From Bin87 sp963692995 (lineage in GTDB: Bacteria > Chloroflexota > Dehalococcoidia > Lucifugimonadales > UBA3495), in the NCBI GenBank assembly GCA_963692995.1, contig OY843611.1, positions 868,001 to 932,000 on the forward strand: DNA of 64,000 bases, in the 5' to 3' direction. Below, piece after piece: positions 1 to 7,903 of the stretch (positions are counted from its first letter, which is position 1; each line of letters opens with the position of its first letter). The notes beneath the pieces are model-generated. The model was not told the DNA's origin. It was given only the letters and a program-made list of their open reading frames with translations, and did no database searches. The position numbers and the translations under genes are program-made.

Positions 1-394
1 GCTTGGCGACCACCGTGGCCACGCCGCGAAAGTGGCCGGGTCGGGCCGCGCCTTCCATGCCCTCCGCTACCGAACCTGGTTCGATCCAAGTGTCGAAGCC
101 TTCGGGATAAACCTCGTCCGGTGGGGGTACGAACACCAAATCCGCGCCTTCCGCAGCCAGCAGTTCCAGATCCCGTTCCAGGCGGCGCGGATAGTGGGCA
201 AAATCCTCGTTGGGTCCGAACTGGGTTGGGTTCACGAATATGGAAGCGGCCATGGTCGCATTGTCCGTTCGCGCCCGGCGGGTCAGCGAGAGGTGGCCTT
301 CGTGGAGCGCGCCCATGGTGGGCACCAGTCCCAGCGGACGCGCCGCCTCTCGGCACCGGGCGGTCATTTCGGCACAGGTAGTGATGACTTGCAT
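1..394 (-). CDS. panC: Pantothenate synthetase, C-terminus cut by window edge
   Basis: Pantoate-beta-alanine ligase makes pantothenate from D-pantoate, beta-alanine and ATP in the cytoplasm (coenzyme A synthesis). Only the first 131 codons are present; the gene runs off the left edge. The reading begins MQVITTCAEM at 394. It contains the nucleotide-binding HIGH-type segment MGALHEGHLSL near residue 30, the SIFVNPTQFGPNEDF block, and GHFRGVATVVAK at the truncated end, all hallmarks of PanC. The downstream neighbour is outside the window. Upstream, toward the HerA gene, lies a hairpin repeat, so the two genes may not be co-transcribed. The family call is secure; the start is the only ATG compatible with the conserved N-terminus. 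Confidence 0.95.
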   Translation of the reverse strand, partial: MQVITTCAEMTARCREAARPLGLVPTMGALHEGHLSLTRRARTDNATMAASIFVNPTQFGPNEDFAHYPRRLERDLELLAAEGADLVFVPPPDEVYPEGFDTWIEPGSVAEGMEGAARPGHFRGVATVVAK

Positions 395-402
395 AACAGT
401 TC

Positions 403-430
403 CTGGATTCCGGCGAAAGCCGGAATGACG
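403..430. repeat. Dispersed 28-nt hairpin repeat (family A), copy 1
   Basis: An inverted repeat of the form ATTCCGGC-GAAA-GCCGGAAT, followed by the family's ATGACG tail. A degenerate second half (tcggaatgacgg) follows at 439-450. It lies between panC and the HerA-type gene. Related copies occur near 12.2, 19.4, 39.2, 39.9, 52.1 and 59.9 kb. It may act as a transcript end or RNA-stability hairpin, but its recurrence suggests a REP-like mobile repeat. Confidence 0.8.
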
Positions 431-457
431 AAAGAAAGTCGGAATGACGGAGTTGGG

Positions 458-2149
458 CTATTCCGGCGGAAACAGCTCGTCGATTTCCCGCTGCATCCGC
501 TCCCCATCCGTTTCGCCCGGCGCGGCGGCGCCGACGATGCCGGAGGGAACAACCATGTCTGCGTAGAATATCTCGTCGTAGTCCCGAGGCCGCACCACCA
601 CCGGCATGGGTACGGCGTGGCCGAACACCAGCGCCTGCTGTTTGCTGTCCAGGCGAGCCAGCACGTTGCGCAACTGGCCGGCGTCCCGCGCGCCCATCAG
701 CACGGCGTTCAGATCCCGGTCGTCGTTCAGCGCGCAGGAAAGGCGAGTTCCCAGCTGGCTCATCACCTCGGAGTTGATGCCGCTGGGCCGCTGGTCAACG
801 ATCATCAGCGTTACATTGTACTTCCGCAATTCCCTGGCGATGGCGCCGAAGATGGTTTGCGACGCGATGTCCGGCGTAAGGAACTTGTGGGCCTCCTCGA
901 CGAATATCACCAACGGACGCGGCTCGTCGCCCCGGCCGCCGTCGGACAGCTCCTTGCGGCGCACCCAGGTATCGTGGATCCGGCGGGTCAGCAGGTTGCT
1001 GACCAACACGTAGGCTGCGGTGTCGCGTCCGTACTGGCCGAATTCCAGAACCACGTGTTTGCCCCGCTCCAACTGCTCGATGATACCGCCGGCGCTGGCG
1101 GCGCCCTGGCCGGTTTCGGACAGAAAACCGAAGCGCTTCCACCGGACCAGGCGGTTGTGCAACGCGCCCAACGCCGCCCGGTTCACTCCGATGTCGTTTG
1201 CCAGATCCCCAAGGCTGGCGGCGTCGTGGCCGATAAACTCACTCAGCCAGCCGGCGCCGAAACGCTGCCGCAGGTTCCACGCTGCCGATGCCGCCACCTC
1301 GGATAACTGCAACGATTCGCGCAGGATTTCAATATCGGACGGTTCCACTTCGTCATGGCCGATGCGAACAACGCCGTCGGACGTAACCCCGCGTCTCCGG
1401 CTGCTCGCCTCGTCCAGCGTGAACGTAACCACCCGGTCGGGGAAGAGTTGTTTCAGGCCCTTGACCTGCCGCCGGCGATCGTTGTCCTGGCCCTGCCAGC
1501 CGTATTCGCTCTCCATGTCAAAGACCAGGGACACCGCCTGTCCCTGCTTGACCAGCCCGGCCAGCAGCATCCGCGCCAGGAAAGTCTTGCCCGACCCGGA
1601 TGCGCCGAACACGCCCACCGAACGGCTGGCCAACGTTCCCAGATCCAGTCGAATGGACGCGGTGTCCATCCCTTGCGGCGTACCCAGCGCGAATGGGTTG
1701 CGTTGCTCCGGGTTGAACACGGCGTCAATGTCGGCCTGGGTAGCGGCGAAGACCGGGGCGAAGTGTTCCGGTATCGACTTGGCCGGCTCGGTAAGACTGG
1801 CGCTGGAGTCATCCAGGCCGGCCGTCATGCTGGGCATTACCGATAGCTGCCCGTAAGCCATGGCGCCGGCCATTACTTCGGCGAGGTAGCCGTCCCGCGT
1901 ATCCGGAGGGAAATGACGCACGGTGTCATCCACCGCCCGCAGCTCCAGGTCGGTCACCACGGCAAAGTACCGCTTACGCCGACCCTGGACCGTCACGAAC
2001 GAACCAACGGCAATATCCTCAAGGGATGCTCCGTTTCCGGCATCCAGGCGCACCTCCAGCCCCCGGGACAGGGAGCCGCCAACGACCAACCCGAGCCGGC
2101 GCCGGCCGGGGGAAGCATAACCGTTGGTTATGTTGCCGTGCAGCGTCAA
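458..2149 (-). CDS. HerA-type DNA-translocase ATPase (DUF87) with N-terminal HAS-barrel
   Basis: A 563-residue FtsK/HerA-superfamily ATPase. Residues about 1-75 look like the small beta-barrel (HAS) domain seen in HerA proteins. The Walker A motif GASGSGKT is at 182-189, and a Walker B-like segment LVIFVEEAHKF is near residue 415, followed by the ARELRKYN and DQRPSGI blocks typical of HerA/DUF87. Archaeal HerA is a hexameric translocase working with the nuclease NurA and Mre11-Rad50 in end resection; the bacterial role is less clear. The start codon overlaps the stop of the upstream 197-residue gene by four bases (ATGA), so the two are translationally coupled and probably act together. No NurA-like nuclease is visible nearby. 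Confidence 0.85.
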   Translation of the reverse strand: MTLHGNITNGYASPGRRRLGLVVGGSLSRGLEVRLDAGNGASLEDIAVGSFVTVQGRRKRYFAVVTDLELRAVDDTVRHFPPDTRDGYLAEVMAGAMAYGQLSVMPSMTAGLDDSSASLTEPAKSIPEHFAPVFAATQADIDAVFNPEQRNPFALGTPQGMDTASIRLDLGTLASRSVGVFGASGSGKTFLARMLLAGLVKQGQAVSLVFDMESEYGWQGQDNDRRRQVKGLKQLFPDRVVTFTLDEASSRRRGVTSDGVVRIGHDEVEPSDIEILRESLQLSEVAASAAWNLRQRFGAGWLSEFIGHDAASLGDLANDIGVNRAALGALHNRLVRWKRFGFLSETGQGAASAGGIIEQLERGKHVVLEFGQYGRDTAAYVLVSNLLTRRIHDTWVRRKELSDGGRGDEPRPLVIFVEEAHKFLTPDIASQTIFGAIARELRKYNVTLMIVDQRPSGINSEVMSQLGTRLSCALNDDRDLNAVLMGARDAGQLRNVLARLDSKQQALVFGHAVPMPVVVRPRDYDEIFYADMVVPSGIVGAAAPGETDGERMQREIDELFPPE

Positions 2150-2739
2150 GCTGACACTTCCCTTAACAACCCCTGCATCCGCAGTGGTTCGCTGAATAAT
2201 TCGGCAACCACCGCCTTCCCGGCCTGTTTCAAAAAGCCGCGCCGGTCGTCAACGGAGTCCGCAGCCCGGCGCAGAAATAAGGCCAGCGCGGCGTCGCCGG
2301 CCGGCGTGCGGTCGGCCAGCATCAGCCGGAGCCAGCGCAGGTCGGAGGCAAAGCGCGCCAACTCGGCGCGATCGGAAAGGAATACAAACGAGTGCAGTCG
2401 GGGAGGCTGATCGGGCAGGCCCGGGCGCAGAGCCGTTCCATCGCCATATCCCACCACCACCGCCGCAAACCTGGTGGTCAGCATAGCGCTCAGCTGGGGG
2501 TTGGCGGCGTAGATTTCGTCCTCGGATTCCAGCGCCTCGCCTCGAGGGGCCAGCGGTCGGGTCGGGTCCAGGGGTTCGTGCCGGATTTCCCGCACCACCG
2601 CATAGGTCGGAGGCTCGCCAACCCGAAGCAGCGCTCCCAATGGCGGCGCCGCGTGCAGCCGGTAGCACTGTGCCTCAATCCGCTGGGTATGCGATACCAT
2701 GACCTCGCCTACCCGTTGCGCAATTCGATTATTGACCAT
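2146..2739 (-). CDS. HAS-barrel-like protein paired with HerA-type ATPase
   Basis: A 197-residue protein of no firmly known function. The N-terminus (IAQRVGEVMVSHTQ, then a segment running LGALLRVGEPP) resembles the HAS-barrel fold of HerA and ATP-synthase N-termini. The remainder is acidic and alpha-helical in appearance, with no nuclease motif and no membrane segment. It is encoded immediately upstream of the HerA-type ATPase with a 4-bp start/stop overlap, so a stoichiometric partner role is likely. It could occupy the place NurA holds in archaeal systems, but none of the conserved acidic metal ligands of NurA can be recognised. Confidence is good that the gene is real and coupled, moderate for the domain, low for function. 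Confidence 0.6.
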   Translation of the reverse strand: MVNNRIAQRVGEVMVSHTQRIEAQCYRLHAAPPLGALLRVGEPPTYAVVREIRHEPLDPTRPLAPRGEALESEDEIYAANPQLSAMLTTRFAAVVVGYGDGTALRPGLPDQPPRLHSFVFLSDRAELARFASDLRWLRLMLADRTPAGDAALALFLRRAADSVDDRRGFLKQAGKAVVAELFSEPLRMQGLLREVSA

Positions 2740-2837
2740 AGCGGGATTTTAGCACGGCGCGTACCGACGACGGGCCGCCTTGACGATGCCGCGCCCGAAA
2801 GGTATAGTCGGCGCATCATCAGCTTGGGGAGTCCAGT

Positions 2838-3077
2838 ATGCCTATCTATGAGTATGCGTGTCCGACTTGCAGTCACAAATTTGAAAAATTGCAGTCGATG
2901 TCGGCTACCGGCGCCGATTGTCCAAACTGCGAACAGCCCGCCAAGCGCGCCATTTCCGTGTTCGCCGCCGTCAGCAAGGGCGACGGATTCGCCAGCGACA
3001 TGGCCGATCTCGGCGGCGCGCCGATGCCGTCGCCCATGGGCGGCGGATGTGGGGGATTCTGCGGCTGCGGCCACTAA
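2838..3077 (+). CDS. FmdB-family zinc-ribbon regulatory protein
   Basis: A 79-residue protein starting MPIYEYACPTC, the classic FmdB opening. Two CxxC knuckles (CPTC at about residue 9, CPNC at about residue 28) form a single zinc ribbon. The C-terminus is low-complexity, Gly/Cys-rich and ends in GGFCGCGH, common in this family. The start is supported by the GGGGAG ribosome-binding site. FmdB proteins are small putative regulators or chaperone-like zinc ribbons named after a methylotroph amidase operon; the molecular role is not settled. It stands alone on the plus strand between two minus-strand transcription units, so it is monocistronic, and a hairpin repeat follows its stop. Confidence 0.85.
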   Translation: MPIYEYACPTCSHKFEKLQSMSATGADCPNCEQPAKRAISVFAAVSKGDGFASDMADLGGAPMPSPMGGGCGGFCGCGH

Positions 3078-3101
3078 ATCGCGTCATTCGGCCAGAGCCG
3101 C

Positions 3102-3143
3102 GTCGCCAGTGGCGACATTTGGGGCGGGTTCGCAACCCGCCCC
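3102..3143. repeat. Two adjacent hairpins (family B repeat), downstream of fmdB
   Basis: A small palindrome GTCGCCA-GTGGCGAC (3102-3116) is followed by GGGGCGGGTT-CGC-AACCCGCCCC (3121-3143). The second is one of at least three GGGCGGG/CCCGCCC hairpins in the window (others at 7846 and 41124), all near gene ends. It lies between the convergent fmdB and DUF1461 genes, so it may serve as a bidirectional terminator-like structure, although there is no clear U-tract. Confidence 0.7.
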
Positions 3144-3150
3144 GGAACAT

Positions 3151-3924
3151 TTAACCGGGTCCGGACTGCGGGTCGCCGGGTGATTCGGCGCTCGAAGCGC
3201 TTCGGTAGGACTGCCACCGCAGATACGCCAGGATAGCGCCACCCACCGACAGTAGAAGCAGCGCGCCCAGCACCGACGTCAGCGCGACGCGCATGGTGGC
3301 ATCGAACCAGAAGCCCGCTGGGAACAGAATGAGCAGGTAGTCTGTGCGCGGGTCCAGAATCCACAAGTCGTTGGCAAAGCTGAGTTGGTGAAACAGCAGG
3401 AAGAGCCGTTCAAAGCTGGCTACCGCAGCCAATCCAACTCCGAATACGGCGGCCAGCGTGACCGCCCCGCTCCATATTAACAGGCGGGCCGCCGTTCCCA
3501 TGTACGCCCGGCCATTGATGACGAAGCCGACCGCCAGCGTTGCCGCCACCCAAAGCGCCGACCCCAGCGCCACCCAATAGGTTCCGCGAACCAGACGCTT
3601 GACGTCGTACATGTGCCGGATTTCCCGCCGGTTGAAGACATCCTGATCAATCCCGTAGATGCTGGCGCGCGCTGCCAGGGGTTCCGCTCCGGTATTGAAA
3701 TAGCGGCGGAGCTGGGCGCCGACGGCCCGCAATTCGGCATCGGCAATTCCGGAACGAGCGGATACTTGATAACGCTGAAAACCGTTATGATAAAGTCCGG
3801 GGTCGTTCACGGCCCACGCCACCGATCCGGCGACGAGGAACAGGAGTACCGCGAGAACGGCCAAAATTGTGGCCGCCCGGTGCGCTCGCATCCCCGCGTC
3901 TATCAACCAAGTCTGACGGGTCAT
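3151..3924 (-). CDS. DUF1461 (TIGR01906-type) integral membrane protein
   Basis: A 257-residue membrane protein with hydrophobic segments at roughly residues 15-40 (TILAVLAVLLFLVAG), 125-150, 160-185 and 215-240. The extracytoplasmic portion has the DUF1461 signature: NRREIRHMYDVKRL, preceded by a D-Q-D-V-F context. Function is unknown; the family is widespread in Gram-positives and Chloroflexota. The ATG at 3924 (MTRQTWLID) is chosen because the longer frame would begin at a TTG at 3960 and adds residues unlike the family. The tail is Ser/Pro/Gly-rich. It runs divergently from the secreted protein at 4103. Confidence 0.75.
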   Translation of the reverse strand: MTRQTWLIDAGMRAHRAATILAVLAVLLFLVAGSVAWAVNDPGLYHNGFQRYQVSARSGIADAELRAVGAQLRRYFNTGAEPLAARASIYGIDQDVFNRREIRHMYDVKRLVRGTYWVALGSALWVAATLAVGFVINGRAYMGTAARLLIWSGAVTLAAVFGVGLAAVASFERLFLLFHQLSFANDLWILDPRTDYLLILFPAGFWFDATMRVALTSVLGALLLLSVGGAILAYLRWQSYRSASSAESPGDPQSGPG

Positions 3925-4102
3925 ATCGACCAACCTAACATTCCCGCAAGCTGAGGGCAATTCCTATAGCGCCGACGACGAAACTATGCGGAACTCCATC
4001 GTATTGCAATGCCCTGCTGTGGTGGATACGCTGCCAGCGCTAATCGGTAAATCGGAGCCAGGGGCCGGCTTTGGCCTCACCGAACCAAAGAGGAACACGG
4101 AT

Positions 4103-4699
4103 ATGCCCAGCAAAAGAGCCTATGGTTTGATGGCTGCAATTATCCTGTTGTTGTCACTGGTGGCGGCAGCGGCGGTGATCGCCCAGGGGACAGACGGAAC
4201 GGACGACGGTGAGGCCGTCAATTTGGACGAAGTCACGGAGGAAGCAGTCAGGAGGCTGTTTGACGAAAATGGGGTGATGATGAATCCGAATCGGCGGCTG
4301 GCCCGGATCGCACGGGAGCGCGAGGGAGGCTTTGGAGGATTTCATTTCGATGGCGCCCCTAAAGGCACCGCCTTCGTGTTCATGCTTGACCCGGATAATC
4401 GGGCGGCGGCGGAAGCGGCGTTCCACGCTGCATACGTGGGTGGCCAGCGTGGAATCACCCGGGTAGTCCCCGTCCAGGGCGACTTTTCCTTTGCTGATTT
4501 GGCGGAATGGTACTACGCTCTCGACACAGCGCTGGTCGAGAATGACATCCATCCAACCTCGGGAGCGCCGTATGAAATCGATAATCGCATCCGGTTTGGG
4601 TTGGCGGATCTGTCCCAGGCTGAGGACGCCAGGCAGATTATGTCGGAACTTGGAATCCCCGAAGGAGCCGTGATCTTTGCGAAGGAACAGCTTGGATAG
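4103..4699 (+). CDS. Secreted or membrane-anchored hypothetical protein
   Basis: A 198-residue protein that I do not recognise. The ATG at 4103 (MPSKRAYGLM) follows an AGAGGA ribosome-binding site and begins a clear signal peptide or anchor (AAIILLLSLVAAAAVIAQG, residues about 10-28). The frame stays open for 39 codons upstream, but that segment is unlikely to be translated. The mature part is acidic and carries a possible compact alpha/beta domain (FADLAEWYYALD, and RQIMSELGIPEGAVIFAKE at the end). No enzyme motif or Cys pair is visible. It precedes mazG by about 160 bp on the same strand. Confidence 0.6.
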   Translation: MPSKRAYGLMAAIILLLSLVAAAAVIAQGTDGTDDGEAVNLDEVTEEAVRRLFDENGVMMNPNRRLARIAREREGGFGGFHFDGAPKGTAFVFMLDPDNRAAAEAAFHAAYVGGQRGITRVVPVQGDFSFADLAEWYYALDTALVENDIHPTSGAPYEIDNRIRFGLADLSQAEDARQIMSELGIPEGAVIFAKEQLG

Positions 4700-4861
4700 T
4701 CTGCTTGCGGACGAGGACAACGCAAGTGCGAAGTGGCGTCCTATGCCGGTACTCGGATGCCGCCTACCCCTCTACTACATCGGCAGGACCCAAGGCTGGC
4801 AGACGGCGGCAGTCACTCATATTTGCGGCTGTCGCGCTTTTCTCGTTATACTGACGAAACC

Positions 4862-5683
4862 ATGAGCAGCGAAAAATTAAACCCGAACCATTCTCCCATA
4901 CCGGAAGAACGCATTGGTGAGTTCCAGTCGCTCATCGGCATAGTGGCCCGACTCCGGGGGCCGGGAGGTTGTCCGTGGGACGCTGAACAAACCCACGAAT
5001 CGTTGAAACGCAACCTGCTGGAAGAGTGTTACGAAACTCTGGAAGCCATCGACGGCGGACAACCGCCGGAACTGGCCGAGGAGCTGGGAGACATTCTGGT
5101 GCAGGTGGTCTTCCATGCCGACATAGCGCGCGCAGCCGGGGACTTTGACATTGCCGACGTGCTGACCGCCATCAACCGGAAGCTCATCCGCCGGCATCCC
5201 CACGTGTTCGGCGATGGCAGCGCCGCGGATGCTCGGCAGGTGGAACGGAACTGGGAGCAACTGAAAGCTGCGGAACGTCGCCAGGCTGGAAAGCCTGAGC
5301 CATCGGCGATGGACAGCGTCCCGGCGGCTTTGCCGGCCCTCACCGGGTCCCAGCTGATTCAGGATCGAGCCGCCCGCTTCGGTTTTGACTGGGACGACGC
5401 CGGCGGCGTCCTTGACAAGCTGGTTGAGGAGATTGACGAGTTTCGCGCCGCCGCCACGCCGGCGGAACGGGTTGACGAGTTTGGGGACATACTGTTCGCC
5501 ATCGTGAACCTGGCTCGCTGGTCCGGCATACAGGCCGAGGATGCGCTCCGCCAGGCCAATGCCAAGTTCAGCAGTCGTTACCGGATGATGGAACGGCTGG
5601 CGGTGGAGCGGGGACTGGATTTCACCGCCCTGCCCCTGGAAGACAAGGAAGCGCTGTGGCAGGAGGCCAAGACGCGGGCTTGA
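4862..5683 (+). CDS. mazG: Nucleoside triphosphate pyrophosphohydrolase MazG
   Basis: A 273-residue two-domain MazG that hydrolyses (d)NTPs to NMP and pyrophosphate, a house-cleaning activity also linked to the stringent response. The N-terminal domain has the family opening LRGPGGCPWDAEQTHESLK and the metal-binding EEcyE...EELGD motif (LLEECYETLEAI, ELAEELGDILVQ). A second MazG repeat lies at about 165-265 (EEIDEFRAAA, DEFGDILFAIVNLAR). The ATG at 4862 is chosen because the open frame upstream (from 4733) has no family similarity. The gene ends 9 bp before the convergent sppA. Confidence 0.95.
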   Translation: MSSEKLNPNHSPIPEERIGEFQSLIGIVARLRGPGGCPWDAEQTHESLKRNLLEECYETLEAIDGGQPPELAEELGDILVQVVFHADIARAAGDFDIADVLTAINRKLIRRHPHVFGDGSAADARQVERNWEQLKAAERRQAGKPEPSAMDSVPAALPALTGSQLIQDRAARFGFDWDDAGGVLDKLVEEIDEFRAAATPAERVDEFGDILFAIVNLARWSGIQAEDALRQANAKFSSRYRMMERLAVERGLDFTALPLEDKEALWQEAKTRA

Positions 5684-5692
5684 TTTCCCGGC

Positions 5693-6523
5693 CTACCGAT
5701 CGTTCTCGGCCCAGCCGGCGCCGAGAAATCCCGGTTCAATAAAGTAGATTCCTCCGGCCAGCAGGCCGGCCACGACGTTGACGCCGGCCCAGTGCCACGA
5801 GGTCCGGCCAAGGCCCAACCGGCCCATCAGGGGGCGCTTGGGACGGTAATGCCGGATCTTCCGGCGCGCGCCGCTCTGTCGCATCGCCTCGGCTACGGCG
5901 TCGTCAAAACCGCCCTGCCGGTCAATGAGACCGAACTCCTGGGCTTCGGGAGCCGTGTACACTTCCCCGGTGGCCAACTCCCGAACCTGTTCGTCGGTCA
6001 AACGACGGCTTTCGGTTACTACCGACACGAATAAATCGTACATCTTGCCGATCAGACCCTGGAACTTTTCCGCCTCTTCGTCGGTGGGCATACGCCAAAA
6101 TCCGGACATATCCTTGAGCCGACCGGCCTTGAACACGGAAAACTCAATGCCCACCTTGCCGAAGAGCTGTTGCAGAATGGGACGCAGATAGATGACCCCA
6201 ATTGAACCGAGCAGGGCTGACCGCGACGCCATGATGGTGCCGGCCCCGCAGGCGATGTAATACCCGCCGGACGCGCCCAGGCCCCGCACGTAGGCCACCA
6301 CCGGCTTTTTGCGGGCCACCCGCCGGACGTTCTCATATAACAGGTCGCTGGCGCTGGCGGAGCCGCCGGGCGAGTCGATATCCAGCACCAACGCGCCAAT
6401 CTTGCGATTATTCCCAACGCGCTCCAGCAGGCGCGAATATTCCGGCTCGCGGATGGCTGCGCCGATGACGCCGTGCAGCTCAATGACGGCGATGCCGGGG
6501 CGACGTTTTTTGAAGAGGAGCAT
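5693..6523 (-). CDS. sppA: Signal peptide peptidase SppA-like serine protease (S49)
   Basis: A 276-residue short-form SppA of the ClpP/crotonase fold. The IDSPGGSASAS block near residue 50, the nucleophilic Ser in GLGASGGYYIAC (about residue 87) and the catalytic Lys in the FKAGRLKDMSG segment (about residue 137) are all present, as in the short Bacillus-type enzyme. Unusually, the probable membrane anchor is C-terminal (AGVNVVAGLLAGGIYFIEPGF, about 247-267) and there is no N-terminal signal anchor. AAGGTG precedes the ATG. Substrates are presumably leftover signal peptides or misfolded membrane proteins. It is divergent from the LLM oxidoreductase at 6716. Confidence 0.85.
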   Translation of the reverse strand: MLLFKKRRPGIAVIELHGVIGAAIREPEYSRLLERVGNNRKIGALVLDIDSPGGSASASDLLYENVRRVARKKPVVAYVRGLGASGGYYIACGAGTIMASRSALLGSIGVIYLRPILQQLFGKVGIEFSVFKAGRLKDMSGFWRMPTDEEAEKFQGLIGKMYDLFVSVVTESRRLTDEQVRELATGEVYTAPEAQEFGLIDRQGGFDDAVAEAMRQSGARRKIRHYRPKRPLMGRLGLGRTSWHWAGVNVVAGLLAGGIYFIEPGFLGAGWAENDR

Positions 6524-6652
6524 GGGCGCTACACCTTTGAGCGGAAAGCCACTTGTTACTATGGATTATACACGGAACGTTTGGGCGCGAATCCGATTGT
6601 TGACACCGGCGGACACGGGCCATACTCTTGCGGCATTGCTGACCCATATGTA

Positions 6653-6703
6653 TTGCCGCCCGCCAACGATTGCCGCCCACCTGCGATTGCCGCCCGCCAA
6701 CGA
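6653..6703. repeat. Three 17-bp tandem repeats in the leader of an LLM oxidoreductase gene
   Basis: The unit TTGCCGCCCGCCAACGA occurs at 6653-6669 and 6687-6703, with a degenerate middle copy (TTGCCGCCCACCTGCGA) at 6670-6686. The array ends two bases before the AGGAG ribosome-binding site of the gene at 6716. It may be a slipped-strand tandem expansion or a regulator-binding array. A TTGACA hexamer at 6599-6604 lies upstream and could be the -35 of the driving promoter. Confidence 0.85.
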
Positions 6704-6715
6704 AGGAGTAGTCCT

Positions 6716-7810
6716 ATGCAATTCGGCCTGTTCATGATGCCCTTGCACCCTCCGCACCGTTCCTACGCTGATTCTTACGACCGCGACCTTGATTTGTTGC
6801 AGGAAGCCGACCGGCTGGGGTTCCACGAAGCCTGGATTGGCGAGCACCTCACCGAGCGTTGGGAGAACGCTCCTTACCCCGACCTTTTGATCGCCAAAGC
6901 GTCGGCGCTCACGGAGAACATCCGATTGGCCACCGGCGTTACGCTGCTGCCCATTCACAATCCGGTGGAACTGGCGCATCGCATTGCCATGTTGGACCAT
7001 CTGACGCGAGGGCGCCTGTACTGGGGCATCGGGCATCGGGCTATTCCCACGGACCTGCAATTGTTCGGCATGGATCCGGGCCAGGGGGACGATGTGCGTC
7101 GCCGCGCCGCCGAAGTGCTGGACATCGTGCTGAGCATGTGGGCGTCGGAGGGGAAGTTCGAGTATCACGGCGAGTTTTTCAATATCGAAGCGCCGGAGTT
7201 GGATCCCGTCCTCGAGCGCGGCCTGCACATGAAACCGCTCCAGCAGCCGCATCCGCCCATTGGCGTCGCCGCTACTTCAATAGGAAGCAGCAGCATCCGG
7301 GTGGCCGGACGCGAGGGCTGGATACCCATGAGCAGCAGCAACCTTGCGCCGCAGTACCTGGCCGACCACTGGACGACCGTGGCGGACGCCGCCGCCGAGG
7401 CCGGACGCGAGGCGCGCCGCTCGGACTGGCGCATCGGCCGCGACGTGTTCGTTGGGGAAACCAGCGAGGAGGCTAGGGAGCGGGCCTACGCCGTGCTGGG
7501 TCGCAACTACTTGCAGCACCAGTTGCCCAACCGTCTCGGGTCGGGGCTTATCCAGGCCACCAAGATTGACTCCAATATGGCCGACGACGAACTTACCGTT
7601 GAGTACATGATGGACAACATCTGGATCGTGGGCGATCCGGATGAGTGCGCCCAGCGCATTCGGCAACTTTATGACGAGGTGGGCGGTTTCGGGCACATGC
7701 TCTGCATCACCCAGGACCCCGACGAGCACCAATGGGAAATGGACTGCCTGCGACTAATCGCCGAGGAAGTCGCTCCGCGCGTCAACGACTTGACGGGAGA
7801 ACCGTCGTAG
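6716..7810 (+). CDS. LLM-class flavin-dependent oxidoreductase (luciferase-like monooxygenase)
   Basis: A 364-residue TIM-barrel enzyme of the bacterial luciferase superfamily, using reduced FMN (or F420) to oxygenate or oxidise an organic substrate. The start MQFGLFMMPLHPP follows AAGGAG. Family blocks: LGFHEAWIGEHL (residues about 38-49), ATGVTLLPIHNPVELAHRIAMLDHLTRGR (about 75-105), and a C-terminal IVGDPDECAQRI substrate/cofactor region (about 305). It resembles the limonene/alkanesulfonate monooxygenase-like group; substrate cannot be told from sequence. Upstream is the 17-bp tandem array; a second LLM gene (7904-9052) is convergent. Confidence 0.85.
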   Translation: MQFGLFMMPLHPPHRSYADSYDRDLDLLQEADRLGFHEAWIGEHLTERWENAPYPDLLIAKASALTENIRLATGVTLLPIHNPVELAHRIAMLDHLTRGRLYWGIGHRAIPTDLQLFGMDPGQGDDVRRRAAEVLDIVLSMWASEGKFEYHGEFFNIEAPELDPVLERGLHMKPLQQPHPPIGVAATSIGSSSIRVAGREGWIPMSSSNLAPQYLADHWTTVADAAAEAGREARRSDWRIGRDVFVGETSEEARERAYAVLGRNYLQHQLPNRLGSGLIQATKIDSNMADDELTVEYMMDNIWIVGDPDECAQRIRQLYDEVGGFGHMLCITQDPDEHQWEMDCLRLIAEEVAPRVNDLTGEPS

Positions 7811-7845
7811 TGTTGTCGGTCGCGCCGATGGAATTTTGAAACTGA

Positions 7846-7866
7846 GGGCGGGTCGCCGACCCGCCC
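7846..7866. repeat. GGGCGGG hairpin (family B), between convergent LLM genes
   Basis: Near-perfect inverted repeat with arms GGGCGGGTCG and CGACCCGCCC around one base. It sits between the stop codons of two convergent LLM oxidoreductase genes and probably acts as a shared bidirectional transcription end. It has the same architecture as the hairpins at 3121 and 41124. Confidence 0.7.
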
Positions 7867-7903
7867 TGGCGCGTTGCGGTGGGGATACGCGAACCTGGGC
7901 CGG

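Noticed and set aside
6653..6703. CRISPR array
   Set aside because: The three 17-bp units are contiguous without spacers. No cas genes are present in the window.
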